Assembly (NCBI GenBank): GCA_003525905.1
Contig: DQIA01000079.1
Span: 8,266 to 34,243, forward strand
Origin: Clostridiales bacterium
GTDB lineage: Bacteria; Bacillota; Clostridia; Oscillospirales; Oscillospiraceae
Direction: 5' to 3'
Length of the DNA stretch: 25,978 nt
In this document: piece by piece, positions 6,321-13,759 of the stretch
Layout: each line of letters begins with the position of its first letter
How positions within the stretch are numbered: the stretch's first letter is position 1
Notes under the pieces: generated by a model
What the model saw: only the letters and a program-made list of their open reading frames with translations
Told to the model about the DNA's origin: nothing
Databases searched by the model: none
Translations under genes and position numbers: made by a program

Positions 6321-8327
6321 TCAGACGATCAGCAGCAGGAGCTGATACAGCCCCGCCGCAACGCACCAGGCCACAACGCACTGGAACACCGCAACGACTG
6401 CGCCGCGCAGCCTGCCGCCCAGCTCGCGCCCGATGGCCGCAATGGCCGCGACGCACGGCGTGTAGAGCAGGGTGAACGTCAGGAAGCTCACGGCCGACAG
6501 CGGCGTGAACAGGCCGGAGAGCGCCGCGCTCAGGTGCTCCGTTCCCGCGCCGGTCAGGATGCCGAGCGTGCTGACCACGGCCTCCTTGGCCGTAAAGCCG
6601 GTAATGAGAGCCGTCGTCACACGCCAGTCCTCAAAGCCCAGCGGGCGGAACACCGGCGCGAGGATGCGCCCGATGGACGCAAGCAGGCTCCTGCTGCTGT
6701 CCGTCACGAAATTCAGGTGCAGGTCAAACGACTCCAGGAACCAGATGGCAAGCGTCGCCACAAAAATGACCGTAAACGCGCGCTGCAGGAAGTCGCGCGC
6801 CTTGTCCCACAGGAGCATGGCCACGCTCTTGAGCGTCGGCAGGCGATAATTCGGCAGCTCCATAACGAACGGGACGGGATTTCCGCGGAACACCGTGTGA
6901 TTCAGCAGCAGGGAGATGAGCACGCCGATGGCCATGCCGCCGAAGTAGAGCAGTGCCATAGCGAGCACAGCATGCTGCGGGAAGAATGCCGCCGTGAACA
7001 CGGCATAGATCGGGATCTTGGCCGAGCAGCTCATGAACGGCGTCAGCAGGATCGTCAGGCGGCGGTCGCGTGCGGACGGCAGCGTCCGCGTTGCCATCAC
7101 GGCGGGGACCGTGCAGCCGAAGCCGATGAGCATCGGCACGAAGCTGCGGCCGGACAGGCCGATCTTGCGCAGGAGCTTGTCCATCACAAAGGCAACGCGC
7201 GCCATATAGCCCGTATCCTCCAGAATGGACAGGAAGAAGAACATGACCACGATAATGGGCAGGAAGCTCACCACACTGCCGACGCCCGCAAAAATGCCGT
7301 CGATGATAAGGCTATGTACCACCGGGTTCATGCCATAGGCCGTGAGGCCATGGTCGACCACCGCGCTCAGGCGGCTGATGCCCAGCGCCAGCAGGTCCTG
7401 CAGGCCCGCGCCGACCACGTCGAACGTCAGCCAGAAGATCAGCAGCATGATGCCGACAAAGATCGGCAGGGCTGCATATTTGTTCGTCAGTACGCGGTCA
7501 ATGCGCACGCTGCGCAGATGCTCGCGGCTCTCGCGGCACTTGACCACGGTTTTGGAGCACAGGCGCTCGATGTAGTCATAGCGCATGGAGGCAATGGCGG
7601 CATTGCGGTCCAGCTTGCCCTCGTCCTCCATCTCGACGATGCTGTGCTCGACCATCTCCAGCTCGTTCTGATTGAGCAGGAGGCGGCTGATGATGTCCTC
7701 GTCGCCCTCGATGAGCTTCGTTGCCGCAAAGCGCCGGGCCATCCCGGCAGCCTGCGCGTGATCCTCGATCAGGTGCGAGACGGCGTGGATGCAGCGGTGC
7801 ACCGGACCGTCATCACAGAAATCCACGCGCTTCGGCAGCGTACGCGTATGCGCGACGCGCACGGCGCTTTCGACCAGATCCTCAATGCCCTCGTTCTTCG
7901 CCGCGGCGATGGGAACGACCGGAATACCGAGTTCATCGGACATTTTCTGCACATCGATGGTGCCGCCGTTGCCGCGCACTTCGTCCATCATGTTGAGCGC
8001 CAGCACCATCGGGATCTGCATTTCAAGAAGCTGCAGCGTCAGATAGAGGTTGCGCTCGATATTCGTGGCGTCGACGATATTGATGATGCCGTCCGGCTTC
8101 TGATTCAGGATAAAATCGCGGGTCACGATCTCCTCGGCCGTATAGGGTCGCAGAGAATAGATGCCCGGCAGATCGACGACGCTGCAGCCCTTTGCGCCGC
8201 GCATCACGCCCTCCTTGCTGTCGACCGTCACGCCGGGAAAATTGCCGACATGCTGGTTGGACCCTGTAAGCTGATTGAACAGCGTCGTTTTGCCGCAATT
8301 CTGATTTCCGACCAGTGCAAAGATCAT
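6321..8327 (-). CDS. feoB: Ferrous iron transport protein B
   Basis: This 668-residue protein is the Fe(II) uptake permease of the inner membrane, fused to an N-terminal G domain. GTPase motifs are visible: G1 GNQNCGKT (7-14), a G2 Thr within NFPGVTV (29-35), G3 DLPG (52-55) and G4 NMMD (112-115). A helical region follows, then the membrane part with the Gate/FeoB core signatures GFGCTVPAV and FMSCSAKIPIY, each containing a conserved cysteine. The start overlaps the feoA stop as ATGA, with GGAGGTG just upstream inside feoA. This points to translational coupling. The operon is preceded by a strong promoter with a palindromic operator candidate, fitting iron-responsive repression (inference). 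Confidence 0.98.
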   Translation of the reverse strand: MIFALVGNQNCGKTTLFNQLTGSNQHVGNFPGVTVDSKEGVMRGAKGCSVVDLPGIYSLRPYTAEEIVTRDFILNQKPDGIINIVDATNIERNLYLTLQLLEMQIPMVLALNMMDEVRGNGGTIDVQKMSDELGIPVVPIAAAKNEGIEDLVESAVRVAHTRTLPKRVDFCDDGPVHRCIHAVSHLIEDHAQAAGMARRFAATKLIEGDEDIISRLLLNQNELEMVEHSIVEMEDEGKLDRNAAIASMRYDYIERLCSKTVVKCRESREHLRSVRIDRVLTNKYAALPIFVGIMLLIFWLTFDVVGAGLQDLLALGISRLSAVVDHGLTAYGMNPVVHSLIIDGIFAGVGSVVSFLPIIVVMFFFLSILEDTGYMARVAFVMDKLLRKIGLSGRSFVPMLIGFGCTVPAVMATRTLPSARDRRLTILLTPFMSCSAKIPIYAVFTAAFFPQHAVLAMALLYFGGMAIGVLISLLLNHTVFRGNPVPFVMELPNYRLPTLKSVAMLLWDKARDFLQRAFTVIFVATLAIWFLESFDLHLNFVTDSSRSLLASIGRILAPVFRPLGFEDWRVTTALITGFTAKEAVVSTLGILTGAGTEHLSAALSGLFTPLSAVSFLTFTLLYTPCVAAIAAIGRELGGRLRGAVVAVFQCVVAWCVAAGLYQLLLLIV

Positions 8328-8557
8328 GCGCCCACCTCCGGCAGGATCTCGATCTGCGCCGCGTCGTCCATGCGAAGCGTCAGCTCATAGCTGCGCAGGC
8401 GGATCTCCATGGGGTCACCCATCGGGGCGATCTTCTGCACCGTCACGCGTGTGTTGGGAATCAGGCCCATATCCAGCAGTCTGCAGCGCAGGATCCCCTC
8501 GCCGCCGACCGCCGTAATGAGCCCGCTTTTTCCGACAGGAAGCTCCTTTAAGGTCAT
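8324..8557 (-). CDS. feoA: Ferrous iron transport protein A
   Basis: FeoA is a 77-residue cytoplasmic SH3-like protein that works with FeoB. The family pattern is clear: LKELPVGKSG near the start, a central RLLDMGLIPNTRV and KIAPMGDPMEIRLRSYELTLR. The frame extends upstream to a TTG, but the bases GGAGGGAG following that TTG are the ribosome binding site of the ATG at 8557, which I take as the start. It overlaps feoB by 4 bp and is the first gene of the operon. Confidence 0.95.
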   Translation of the reverse strand: MTLKELPVGKSGLITAVGGEGILRCRLLDMGLIPNTRVTVQKIAPMGDPMEIRLRSYELTLRMDDAAQIEILPEVGA

Positions 8558-8573
8558 GGCTTCTCCCTCCAAA

Positions 8574-8589
8574 GTTAGACAGTCTTAAC
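8574..8589. promoter_or_regulatory. Imperfect palindrome at the feo transcription start, candidate metal-repressor operator
   Basis: Plus-strand GTTAGAC (8574-8580), A, GTCTTAAC (8582-8589) is a palindrome broken by one extra base. Its core AGACAGTCT is close to symmetric. It lies about where transcription from the feo promoter should begin, a typical place for a DtxR/MntR-type or Fur-type repressor to act. Which regulator binds cannot be told from the sequence. Confidence 0.5.
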
Positions 8590-8597
8590 ATTTTTTC

Positions 8598-8626
8598 ATA
8601 GTAGCATACTCGGCTTTCCCTGTCAA
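8598..8626 (-). promoter_or_regulatory. Sigma-A promoter of the feo operon
   Basis: On the minus strand TTGACA (8626-8621) and TACTAT (8603-8598) are separated by 17 bp. The candidate operator at 8574-8589 lies immediately downstream. Confidence 0.85.
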
Positions 8627-8630
8627 GGGA

Positions 8631-8660
8631 AAAAACGGTGCACCGAAAATCGGTGCACCG
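8631..8660 (-). terminator. Terminator of the ABC-2 transporter operon
   Basis: CGGTGCACCG occurs twice (8636-8645 and 8651-8660). Because it is its own reverse complement, the copies pair across a 5-nt loop. On the minus strand the hairpin is followed by TTTTTTCCC. It ends the permease transcript just before the feo promoter. Confidence 0.85.
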
Positions 8661-8665
8661 GAAAT

Positions 8666-9412
8666 TTATCTTGCGGTCATTTTTCTGCGGAAGATCACAA
8701 TGGCCGCCGTCAGCAGGCCAAAGGCCCATGCCAGAACGATCCAGAGCTGTGGGAACATGCCGCCCCAGTCCCCTGCCAGCGCGGCCCGCGCCGCGTCGAC
8801 GGCGTTGGCGAACGGGAGCGCGTAGGCGATGCGGCGGAAAACCTTTCCGCCGAGGTCGAGCGAGAACCAGATGCCGGAGAGCCACGCCGAGACATTGGTC
8901 AGTAAGGCTCCGCACATCCCACCGACGGCCTTTTCCGGCAGCAGCGTGCCGCACAGCATCCCGAGCGCCAGATTCACAAGCGCGATGGGCACGTTGACCG
9001 CCGTGCAGGCCAGAATGCGCCACGACACCGGCAGGCCGAGCGGGATGGCCGCCAGCAGGCACACAAGCGTCTGCGCCAGCGCCATGGGGAGCATGGGCAG
9101 CAGATAGCCGAGGATGAAATCCCGCCCCGTCAGCGGCGAGGCATACAGCCGCAGAATGAGGGCCGACGAGCGGTCGCGTGAGAGCAGCAGCGCGGAAAAC
9201 AGCGCCAGAAAGCTCAGGCTGAACACGCTGACGCCCGGCGCAAGCTGCTCCGGCTCAAAGAGCGTCATGTGGGCCTCCGCCGGGATATGCCGGTTCAGGA
9301 AGCTCAGCAGCAGGAGCAGCAGGATAGGAAACGCGACGCCGAAGCCGACGCTGATCGGATCGCGGAGAATTTCGCGCGCGTTGCGCGAGGCAAAAAAGCG
9401 CATTCTTCTCAT
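8666..9412 (-). CDS. ABC-2 type transporter permease
   Basis: This 248-residue membrane protein has a short basic N-terminus, a first hydrophobic helix near residues 20-40 followed by an extracytoplasmic segment, and a cluster of five more helices. This is the usual layout of ABC-2 type permeases. A helix-rich region around 100-175 and the FxxIAYALPFANAVDAARA stretch near the last loop fit this family. It starts in an ATGA overlap with the ATPase gene, so the two make one transporter, probably an exporter of a lipophilic compound, peptide or antibiotic. The substrate is unknown. A terminator follows the stop. Confidence 0.85.
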   Translation of the reverse strand: MRRMRFFASRNAREILRDPISVGFGVAFPILLLLLLSFLNRHIPAEAHMTLFEPEQLAPGVSVFSLSFLALFSALLLSRDRSSALILRLYASPLTGRDFILGYLLPMLPMALAQTLVCLLAAIPLGLPVSWRILACTAVNVPIALVNLALGMLCGTLLPEKAVGGMCGALLTNVSAWLSGIWFSLDLGGKVFRRIAYALPFANAVDAARAALAGDWGGMFPQLWIVLAWAFGLLTAAIVIFRRKMTAR

Positions 9413-10137
9413 TGGACTCCCTCCCCTGCCAGCTTGATAAAGGCCTCCTCAAAGCGCGTCTCGCCCGCCGCGGCGCACAGCTCCTGCGCCGTGCCGCAGA
9501 TACGCAGCCTGCCGTGCGACAGGATACCGATGCGGTCGGAAAGCGCCTCCGCTTCCTCGAGATAATGCGTGGTGAGGATGACGGTCACTCTGCCGCGCAG
9601 GCTTCGGATGACCTGCCACAGCTCCCGCCGCGCCAGCACATCCAGCCCGAGCGTCGGCTCATCCAGAAATACGAGCTGCGGCTGCGAGATCAGCGCCATA
9701 GCGATGGAAAGCCGCCGCTGCCAGCCGCCGGAAAGCGTTTTGGCCCGGCTGCGCTCTACCTCGCCCAGATGGAACTCCGCGATCGTCTCCGCCGCGCGCT
9801 GCGCGGCCTCCCGGCGCGATGCGCCGTAGATCCCGGCGATAAGCTCCAGATTCTCCCGCACCGTCAGGTTCGGCGCAACGGCCGTCTCCTGCGGGGAGAG
9901 ATTGATGCGCCGCTTGATCTCCTGCGGCTGCTGCGTCAGGCGAAAGCCGAGGATGTCCGCCTCGCCGCCCGTCGGCTGCAGCAGGCCCGAGAGCATGCGC
10001 AGCGTCGTCGTCTTGCCCGCTCCGTTCACGCCCAGCAGGGCAAACAGCTCGCCCTGCCGGACGGTCAGGTCCAGCCCGTCCACGGCCGTGCGCGGCCCGA
10101 AGCGGCGCGTCAGAGCATGAGTCTCAATGGCGTTCAT
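9409..10137 (-). CDS. ABC transporter ATP-binding protein
   Basis: This 242-residue nucleotide-binding subunit drives the adjacent permease. All motifs are intact: Walker A GVNGAGKTT (36-44), the signature LSGGWQRR, Walker B LVFLDEPTLGLD with the catalytic Glu, and the switch His in LTTHYLEEAEAL. The signature has Trp where Gln is commoner. It overlaps both neighbours by 4 bp (ATGA), the upstream SpoVT/AbrB gene and the downstream permease, so the three are translationally coupled. The closest general relatives are drug or antibiotic exporters of the DrrA/YhcH type, which is a family-level statement only. Confidence 0.93.
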   Translation of the reverse strand: MNAIETHALTRRFGPRTAVDGLDLTVRQGELFALLGVNGAGKTTTLRMLSGLLQPTGGEADILGFRLTQQPQEIKRRINLSPQETAVAPNLTVRENLELIAGIYGASRREAAQRAAETIAEFHLGEVERSRAKTLSGGWQRRLSIAMALISQPQLVFLDEPTLGLDVLARRELWQVIRSLRGRVTVILTTHYLEEAEALSDRIGILSHGRLRICGTAQELCAAAGETRFEEAFIKLAGEGVQ

Positions 10138-10370
10138 GCTTTGTCATCCTTTCTCTTCGGCATTGCCGCCGTAATGGCCGCAAAGATCTGCCCGGCCTGT
10201 GCCTTGGGCGGCAGAGCGATGCCCTGCTCCGTGTCGGCCAGCAGCAAAAGCTGGTCGCCCGGCTCGATGCCGAACATTTCGCGCACCTCGGCCGGGATGA
10301 CGATCTGCCCCTTCGGCCCGACCTTCACGGTCGTCATGTATTTTCCCTCCGGGAAGCCGTTGTTTCCCAT
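10134..10370 (-). CDS. SpoVT/AbrB-type transcription regulator
   Basis: The 78-residue protein carries an AbrB/SpoVT swapped-hairpin DNA-binding domain (MTTVKVGPKGQIVIPAEVREMFGIEPGDQLLLL, residues 12-44), followed by a short helical, basic tail. It is the first gene of the ABC-2 transporter operon and probably controls it. Two starts are possible: ATG 10370 with GGAGGAAG upstream, and ATG 10337 (residue 12) with GGAGGG upstream. The latter fits where the conserved domain begins. A palindrome overlapping its own promoter at 10394-10418 suggests autoregulation. Confidence 0.88.
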   Translation of the reverse strand: MGNNGFPEGKYMTTVKVGPKGQIVIPAEVREMFGIEPGDQLLLLADTEQGIALPPKAQAGQIFAAITAAMPKRKDDKA

Positions 10371-10393
10371 GGTTCTTCCTCCGTTTCCGATTT

Positions 10394-10418
10394 GTATAAC
10401 TTGTATTACTAGTTATAC
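10394..10418. promoter_or_regulatory. Operator candidate of the ABC-2 operon
   Basis: GTATAACT (10394-10401) and AGTTATAC (10411-10418) are perfect inverted copies 9 bp apart. A third related half-site, GTATTACT (10403-10410), lies between them. The right arm contains the -10 element, so a bound protein would block transcription. The SpoVT/AbrB protein encoded next is the obvious candidate, but the arrangement would also suit a GntR-type dimer. Confidence 0.6.
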
Positions 10419-10440
10419 CACCAATGGGAGAAAAAATCAA
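10412..10440 (-). promoter_or_regulatory. Sigma-A promoter of the ABC-2 operon
   Basis: On the minus strand TTGATT (10440-10435) and TATAAC (10417-10412) are separated by 17 bp. The -35 region abuts the T tract of the serpin terminator. Confidence 0.75.
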
Positions 10441-10467
10441 CCCGTGCGCGGAATTTTCCGCGCACGG
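10433..10467 (-). terminator. Terminator of the serpin operon
   Basis: CCCGTGCGCGG (10441-10451) pairs with CCGCGCACGGG (10457-10467 region) over 11 bp around an AATTTT loop. On the minus strand it is followed by TTGATTTTTT, which doubles as the -35 region of the next operon. Confidence 0.85.
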
Positions 10468-10475
10468 GCTGCAGG

Positions 10476-11639
10476 TTATGAGATCTGATTCACAATCCCG
10501 AGGAAGACGATGCTCTGCGTCTCATGGTCGAAGATCACAAAGAGGAACGGCCGCGTGAGGGCAATGGTCTTCGGCTCCTCCATATCTGCCGCTGCAGTGG
10601 GCGCCATGAGCGTGCTCGTCACGGCGGCTGCCTGCGTCCCCTGCTCGTCGAGCTGCAGCCAAACCTTGTGCTGCACGGAATCGATCTTCAGCGGCTTCTC
10701 TGCAAGGCGGGAGAAATCCGCAGCGTCGGTAAACGCCAGCTCCATGCCCATGGCGCGCAGCGGCTCCTTCAGCTGCATCCTGTCCGTGGCAGCGATGAGC
10801 TTTGGGATCGCGACATGGACCTCCTCTGTCTGCGGCTCGCCGAGGGCGTTTAGCAGAGCCTCGCCGTCCAGCGCCTGCAGCAGCTCCTCCGGTGTGGTGC
10901 CCTCGGCAGGCAGAAGGCCCGCAAACACATAGCGCTCGCCCGCATACGGCCGCACAAAGCCCTCCGCGCCCGCAAGCTCGAAATAGCTCTCCTCCACGCT
11001 GTGCAGGAATGGCACGACCTGCCTGCTGCCGTCGCTTGTGAAAAACGTACCGTCATAGACGGATTCCGGCGTATAGGCCACGGGCCATTCGGCATCGAAT
11101 GTCAGGGCGTTGACCAGACATGCCTGACTCATCGGGTCGTCCTGCTCCAAAATCTTTTCGATCCGGCCCTTCGTGTTCTTCCGGACCCAGTCATTCACAG
11201 CTTCCATGCTGAACTCGCCCTCGTGAAGCTCCGCATCATACTGTTTCCGGATCGTCTTCCGGAACTCCTTCCGGACCTCCAGCTCCTGCCGCGTCCAGAG
11301 GGAATTGGCCGAGACGACCTTGCCGTCCTCCGCCAAGCGGCAGGCGGCAAGCCAGTGGTTCAGGTCGTCCGTCTTTGCGCCGAGGGCCTGCTCCATCTCC
11401 TGCAGCGTAGCGCTGTTCGCGCCGTTTGCGGTCATGCCGAGGGCCAGCAGCACGGAATATGGCGACAGAAGAGTCGTTTTATCCGGCTTTGCAGCATTCC
11501 GCAGCAGCGTGATGGAGAAATCCGCCGCTACGGCGGCAGTCCGGCAGTCCGTTTCCGTCAGCGTCACAGGTTCGCGCGTGCCGCAGGCCCCGAGCAGGAG
11601 GACTGTAAGCAGGGCTCCTGCCAGTAAGCTTCGCTTCAT
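10476..11639 (-). CDS. Lipoprotein serpin, second copy of the tandem pair
   Basis: This 387-residue protein is a serine protease inhibitor of the serpin superfamily, which traps a protease through cleavage of its reactive loop and a large conformational change. A lipoprotein signal (LGAC, Cys19) should anchor it outside the membrane. Serpin features include the SPYSVLLALGM helix, SANSLWT, the NALTFDAEW strand, and the C-terminal RPFLFVIFDHETQSIVFLGIVN. The reactive-loop hinge EQGTQAAAVT has Gly at P15, Thr at P14 and small residues at P12-P10, as expected for an inhibitory serpin. Counting 17 residues from the hinge Glu puts P1 near a Thr, within M-A-P-T-A. The gene begins 16 nt after the other serpin with its own GGAGGG. 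Confidence 0.93.
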   Translation of the reverse strand: MKRSLLAGALLTVLLLGACGTREPVTLTETDCRTAAVAADFSITLLRNAAKPDKTTLLSPYSVLLALGMTANGANSATLQEMEQALGAKTDDLNHWLAACRLAEDGKVVSANSLWTRQELEVRKEFRKTIRKQYDAELHEGEFSMEAVNDWVRKNTKGRIEKILEQDDPMSQACLVNALTFDAEWPVAYTPESVYDGTFFTSDGSRQVVPFLHSVEESYFELAGAEGFVRPYAGERYVFAGLLPAEGTTPEELLQALDGEALLNALGEPQTEEVHVAIPKLIAATDRMQLKEPLRAMGMELAFTDAADFSRLAEKPLKIDSVQHKVWLQLDEQGTQAAAVTSTLMAPTAAADMEEPKTIALTRPFLFVIFDHETQSIVFLGIVNQIS

Positions 11640-11655
11640 TCCATTTCCCTCCGAC

Positions 11656-12921
11656 TCAGCCGTCCACCCGGTTCACAATCCCGAGGAAGACGATGCTCTG
11701 CGTCTCATGGTCGAAGATCACGCAGAGATACGGGCGCGTGAGATAGACCGTCTTGGGCTCCTCGGTCTGGACCGCCGTTGCCTCCATCATCGGTATGCTC
11801 GTCACGGCCGCGCCGATCGTGCCGCTCTCATCGACCTGCAGATAGGTCTTCTGCTGGACGGCGTCGATCTTCAGAGGCGTGTCAGACAGCAGCGAGAAAT
11901 CCGCAGCGTCCGTAAAGGCCGCCTGCATGCCCATACGCTCCAGCACCGGCTTGAGCTCTGCCGTGGTCGCAGCGGTAAATTTCGGCATACGCGTGTAGAC
12001 CGTTTTCGATTGCGGATTACAGATTGCCTGCAGCAGCGTCTCGCCGTCAAGTGCCTCCAGCAGAGCCTCCGGGGTACTGCCCTCGGCCGGGAGCAGGCCC
12101 GCAAAGGAATAGCGGCCGCCGGAATAGTGCTTTACGAAGCCAGTTGCGCCCGCGACCTCGAGATAGCCGCGCTCTTCGCCGGACAGGTAGGTCACGGTCT
12201 GCTCCGTGCCGTCGCTCGCGTGGAACGTGCCCTCGCTGCAGCTCTGCGGCTCATAGGGGCTGGCCCACTCTGCGTCGAATGTCATGGCGTTGATGAGATA
12301 GGTCACGATGCTCGGGTCGTCCTGCTCCAGGAGCTTTTTGATGCGCCCCTTTGTGTTAGAATCGACCCATTCGTTGATGGCCGCAACACTGAGGTCCCCG
12401 GCATGGACCTCCGCGCCGTATTTCTGCTCCATGGTCTGCCGGAACTCCGGCAGGAGCTGCACGGTTTCATTCCGTGTCCAGATCGAATTTGCAGAGACGA
12501 CCTCGCCGTCCTCCGCCGCGCGGCAGGAAGCAAGCCAGGCATTCAGATCCTCCAGCCTTGCGCCAAGCGCGTATTCCATCTCCTCCAGTGTTCGGCCGCC
12601 TGCACCGTTTGCGGCCATGCCGAGGGCCAGCAGGGCGGAATACGGTGAGAGGATCGTTGTGGCATCCGGCTTTGCTGCGCCGCGCAGCAGATCGAGTGCA
12701 AAATTCGCCCCACCCACAGCGGCGGTCTGATCCGGCACGGTCAGATCCTCGACCGGCTCCGGCTTTCCCAACGATTCGGCAGCATCCGTCGGAACAACCG
12801 GGTCCAGCCAGGCATCAGTCGGCTTTGTTTCCTCCGTTGCTTCCGTCGGTCCGGCAGGACTGCCGCAGGCGCCGAGCACCACCGCTGCCAGTAGCAGGCA
12901 GATAAGTTGTTTCAGCTTCAT
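11656..12921 (-). CDS. Lipoprotein serpin, first copy of the tandem pair
   Basis: This 421-residue serpin is a paralogue of the next gene, with the same lipoprotein signal (LGAC, Cys19) and a longer Pro/Thr/Glu-rich linker (about 20-65) before the fold. SPYSALLALGM, SANSIWT, NAMTFDAEW and RPYLCVIFDHETQSIVFLGIVN mark the serpin core. The hinge is ESGTIGAAVT, also of the inhibitory type, but the loop differs from its partner: P1 is predicted near an Ala within M-M-E-A-T. The frame is open further upstream, but ATG 12921 has AAAGGAGGAAT at ideal spacing and starts exactly at the signal peptide. An ECF-type promoter lies 33 nt upstream. Small P1 residues suggest elastase-like targets (inference). 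Confidence 0.93.
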   Translation of the reverse strand: MKLKQLICLLLAAVVLGACGSPAGPTEATEETKPTDAWLDPVVPTDAAESLGKPEPVEDLTVPDQTAAVGGANFALDLLRGAAKPDATTILSPYSALLALGMAANGAGGRTLEEMEYALGARLEDLNAWLASCRAAEDGEVVSANSIWTRNETVQLLPEFRQTMEQKYGAEVHAGDLSVAAINEWVDSNTKGRIKKLLEQDDPSIVTYLINAMTFDAEWASPYEPQSCSEGTFHASDGTEQTVTYLSGEERGYLEVAGATGFVKHYSGGRYSFAGLLPAEGSTPEALLEALDGETLLQAICNPQSKTVYTRMPKFTAATTAELKPVLERMGMQAAFTDAADFSLLSDTPLKIDAVQQKTYLQVDESGTIGAAVTSIPMMEATAVQTEEPKTVYLTRPYLCVIFDHETQSIVFLGIVNRVDG

Positions 12922-12953
12922 GCGTGATTCCTCCTTTGCAGATGTTCTGCTGG

Positions 12954-12981
12954 TTAGACGCAGCAGCGCACCGGAAGTTCC
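12954..12981 (-). promoter_or_regulatory. ECF-type promoter of the serpin operon
   Basis: On the minus strand GGAACTT (12981-12975) and TCTAA (12958-12954) are separated by 16 bp. Read the Firmicute way, GGAAC and CGTC are also 16 bp apart. This matches classic ECF promoters (for example E. coli sigma-E) rather than sigma-A. An ECF sigma gene lies directly upstream. The predicted start gives a leader of about 25 nt holding AAAGGAGG. Confidence 0.7.
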
Positions 12982-13030
12982 CGCAAAAAGGAGGCAGTCG
13001 CTCTCCAACAATCATTCTCTAATAAAGCAC

Positions 13031-13759
13031 CTATTGCATGCCGTCAATGATCGCATGATCATCCGCCTGCACGCTGGAGAATATCTTCAACATCTCCGAT
13101 TCCGGGATTTCTTTTTCGCACATCAGCGTAAACATATACTCATGATTTGTCCAGATGTAGGTTATGACCTCATTATCGGTAATTTTGATCACCTCAAATC
13201 CATTTATGCCGGTTGATTCCGCTGTTGCTCCCTCCGAATTAATGCCTCCCCTTGTTGCATTCTCGTAGTCCTCCGGCATGGGGACTTGATCAAAGCAAAT
13301 CCACCAATTGTTCGCATTGTGCCAGCCGATTGACACAGCTGCAATGCTGACTGTTTTGAATTCCTGCTGATATCCATCCGGTATATATGTTGGGAGATAC
13401 ACTGTCTCGATAGAATCCGGGGCAGAAGCCGCCTGTATTGGGTCGAATGAAACCTCATAATGGGTGCCCTCATCATGGAGGAAGAACTTGATAATTGCTT
13501 CACGGACTGCCGGAATCGCCATTGCGCTTGCCGCCAATACTGCCGCAAGGATTGCAATAAGGGCCACTCGCTTCCACACTGTATTCTGATACTTCCAACC
13601 TTTGGATACTGTCTTCCTGTTCAGCTTTTCTGTCTTTCGGATAAAGTGATCCGACAATTGAATTGCAATTTTATCCTCACAATCTGGTACATCCGAGTAC
13701 TCCTCCAGCGTCGCATCGATCAGCGCCCGCTCAAACGGCGTTTCAGCCCTGCTCTTCAA
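13031..13759 (-). CDS. Membrane anti-sigma-like protein with a DUF4367-type domain
   Basis: The 242-residue protein has a cytoplasmic N-terminus (1-64), one membrane helix (about 65-84: VALIAILAAVLAASAMAIPA) and an extracytoplasmic domain. The latter ends in a pattern like DUF4367: YLPTYIPDGYQ, then ENATRG, NGFEVIKIT and IWTNHEYMFTL. No zinc-type anti-sigma motif (HxxxCxxC) is present. Encoded directly after and overlapping an ECF sigma factor, it most likely holds that factor at the membrane until an outside signal arrives (inference). The start is probably TTG 13759, set by GGAGGG 8 nt upstream, overlapping the sigma gene by 17 nt. The open frame extends to 13789 without a better start. Base composition is lower in GC than the serpins downstream. 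Confidence 0.78.
   Translation of the reverse strand: MKSRAETPFERALIDATLEEYSDVPDCEDKIAIQLSDHFIRKTEKLNRKTVSKGWKYQNTVWKRVALIAILAAVLAASAMAIPAVREAIIKFFLHDEGTHYEVSFDPIQAASAPDSIETVYLPTYIPDGYQQEFKTVSIAAVSIGWHNANNWWICFDQVPMPEDYENATRGGINSEGATAESTGINGFEVIKITDNEVITYIWTNHEYMFTLMCEKEIPESEMLKIFSSVQADDHAIIDGMQ

Noticed and set aside
6138..8390. Long open frame antisense to feoB
   Set aside because: It is rich in Arg, His and Gln without any recognisable domain, and FeoB motifs are complete on the minus strand.
11305..12648. Long plus-strand frame opposite the serpins
   Set aside because: No motif or ribosome binding site; the serpin core is conserved in both minus-strand copies.
12991..13012. Terminator between the anti-sigma gene and the serpins
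   Set aside because: A GGAG/CTCC stem followed by TTTTT exists on the minus strand, but with only four pairs and a 9-nt loop it is too weak to call.
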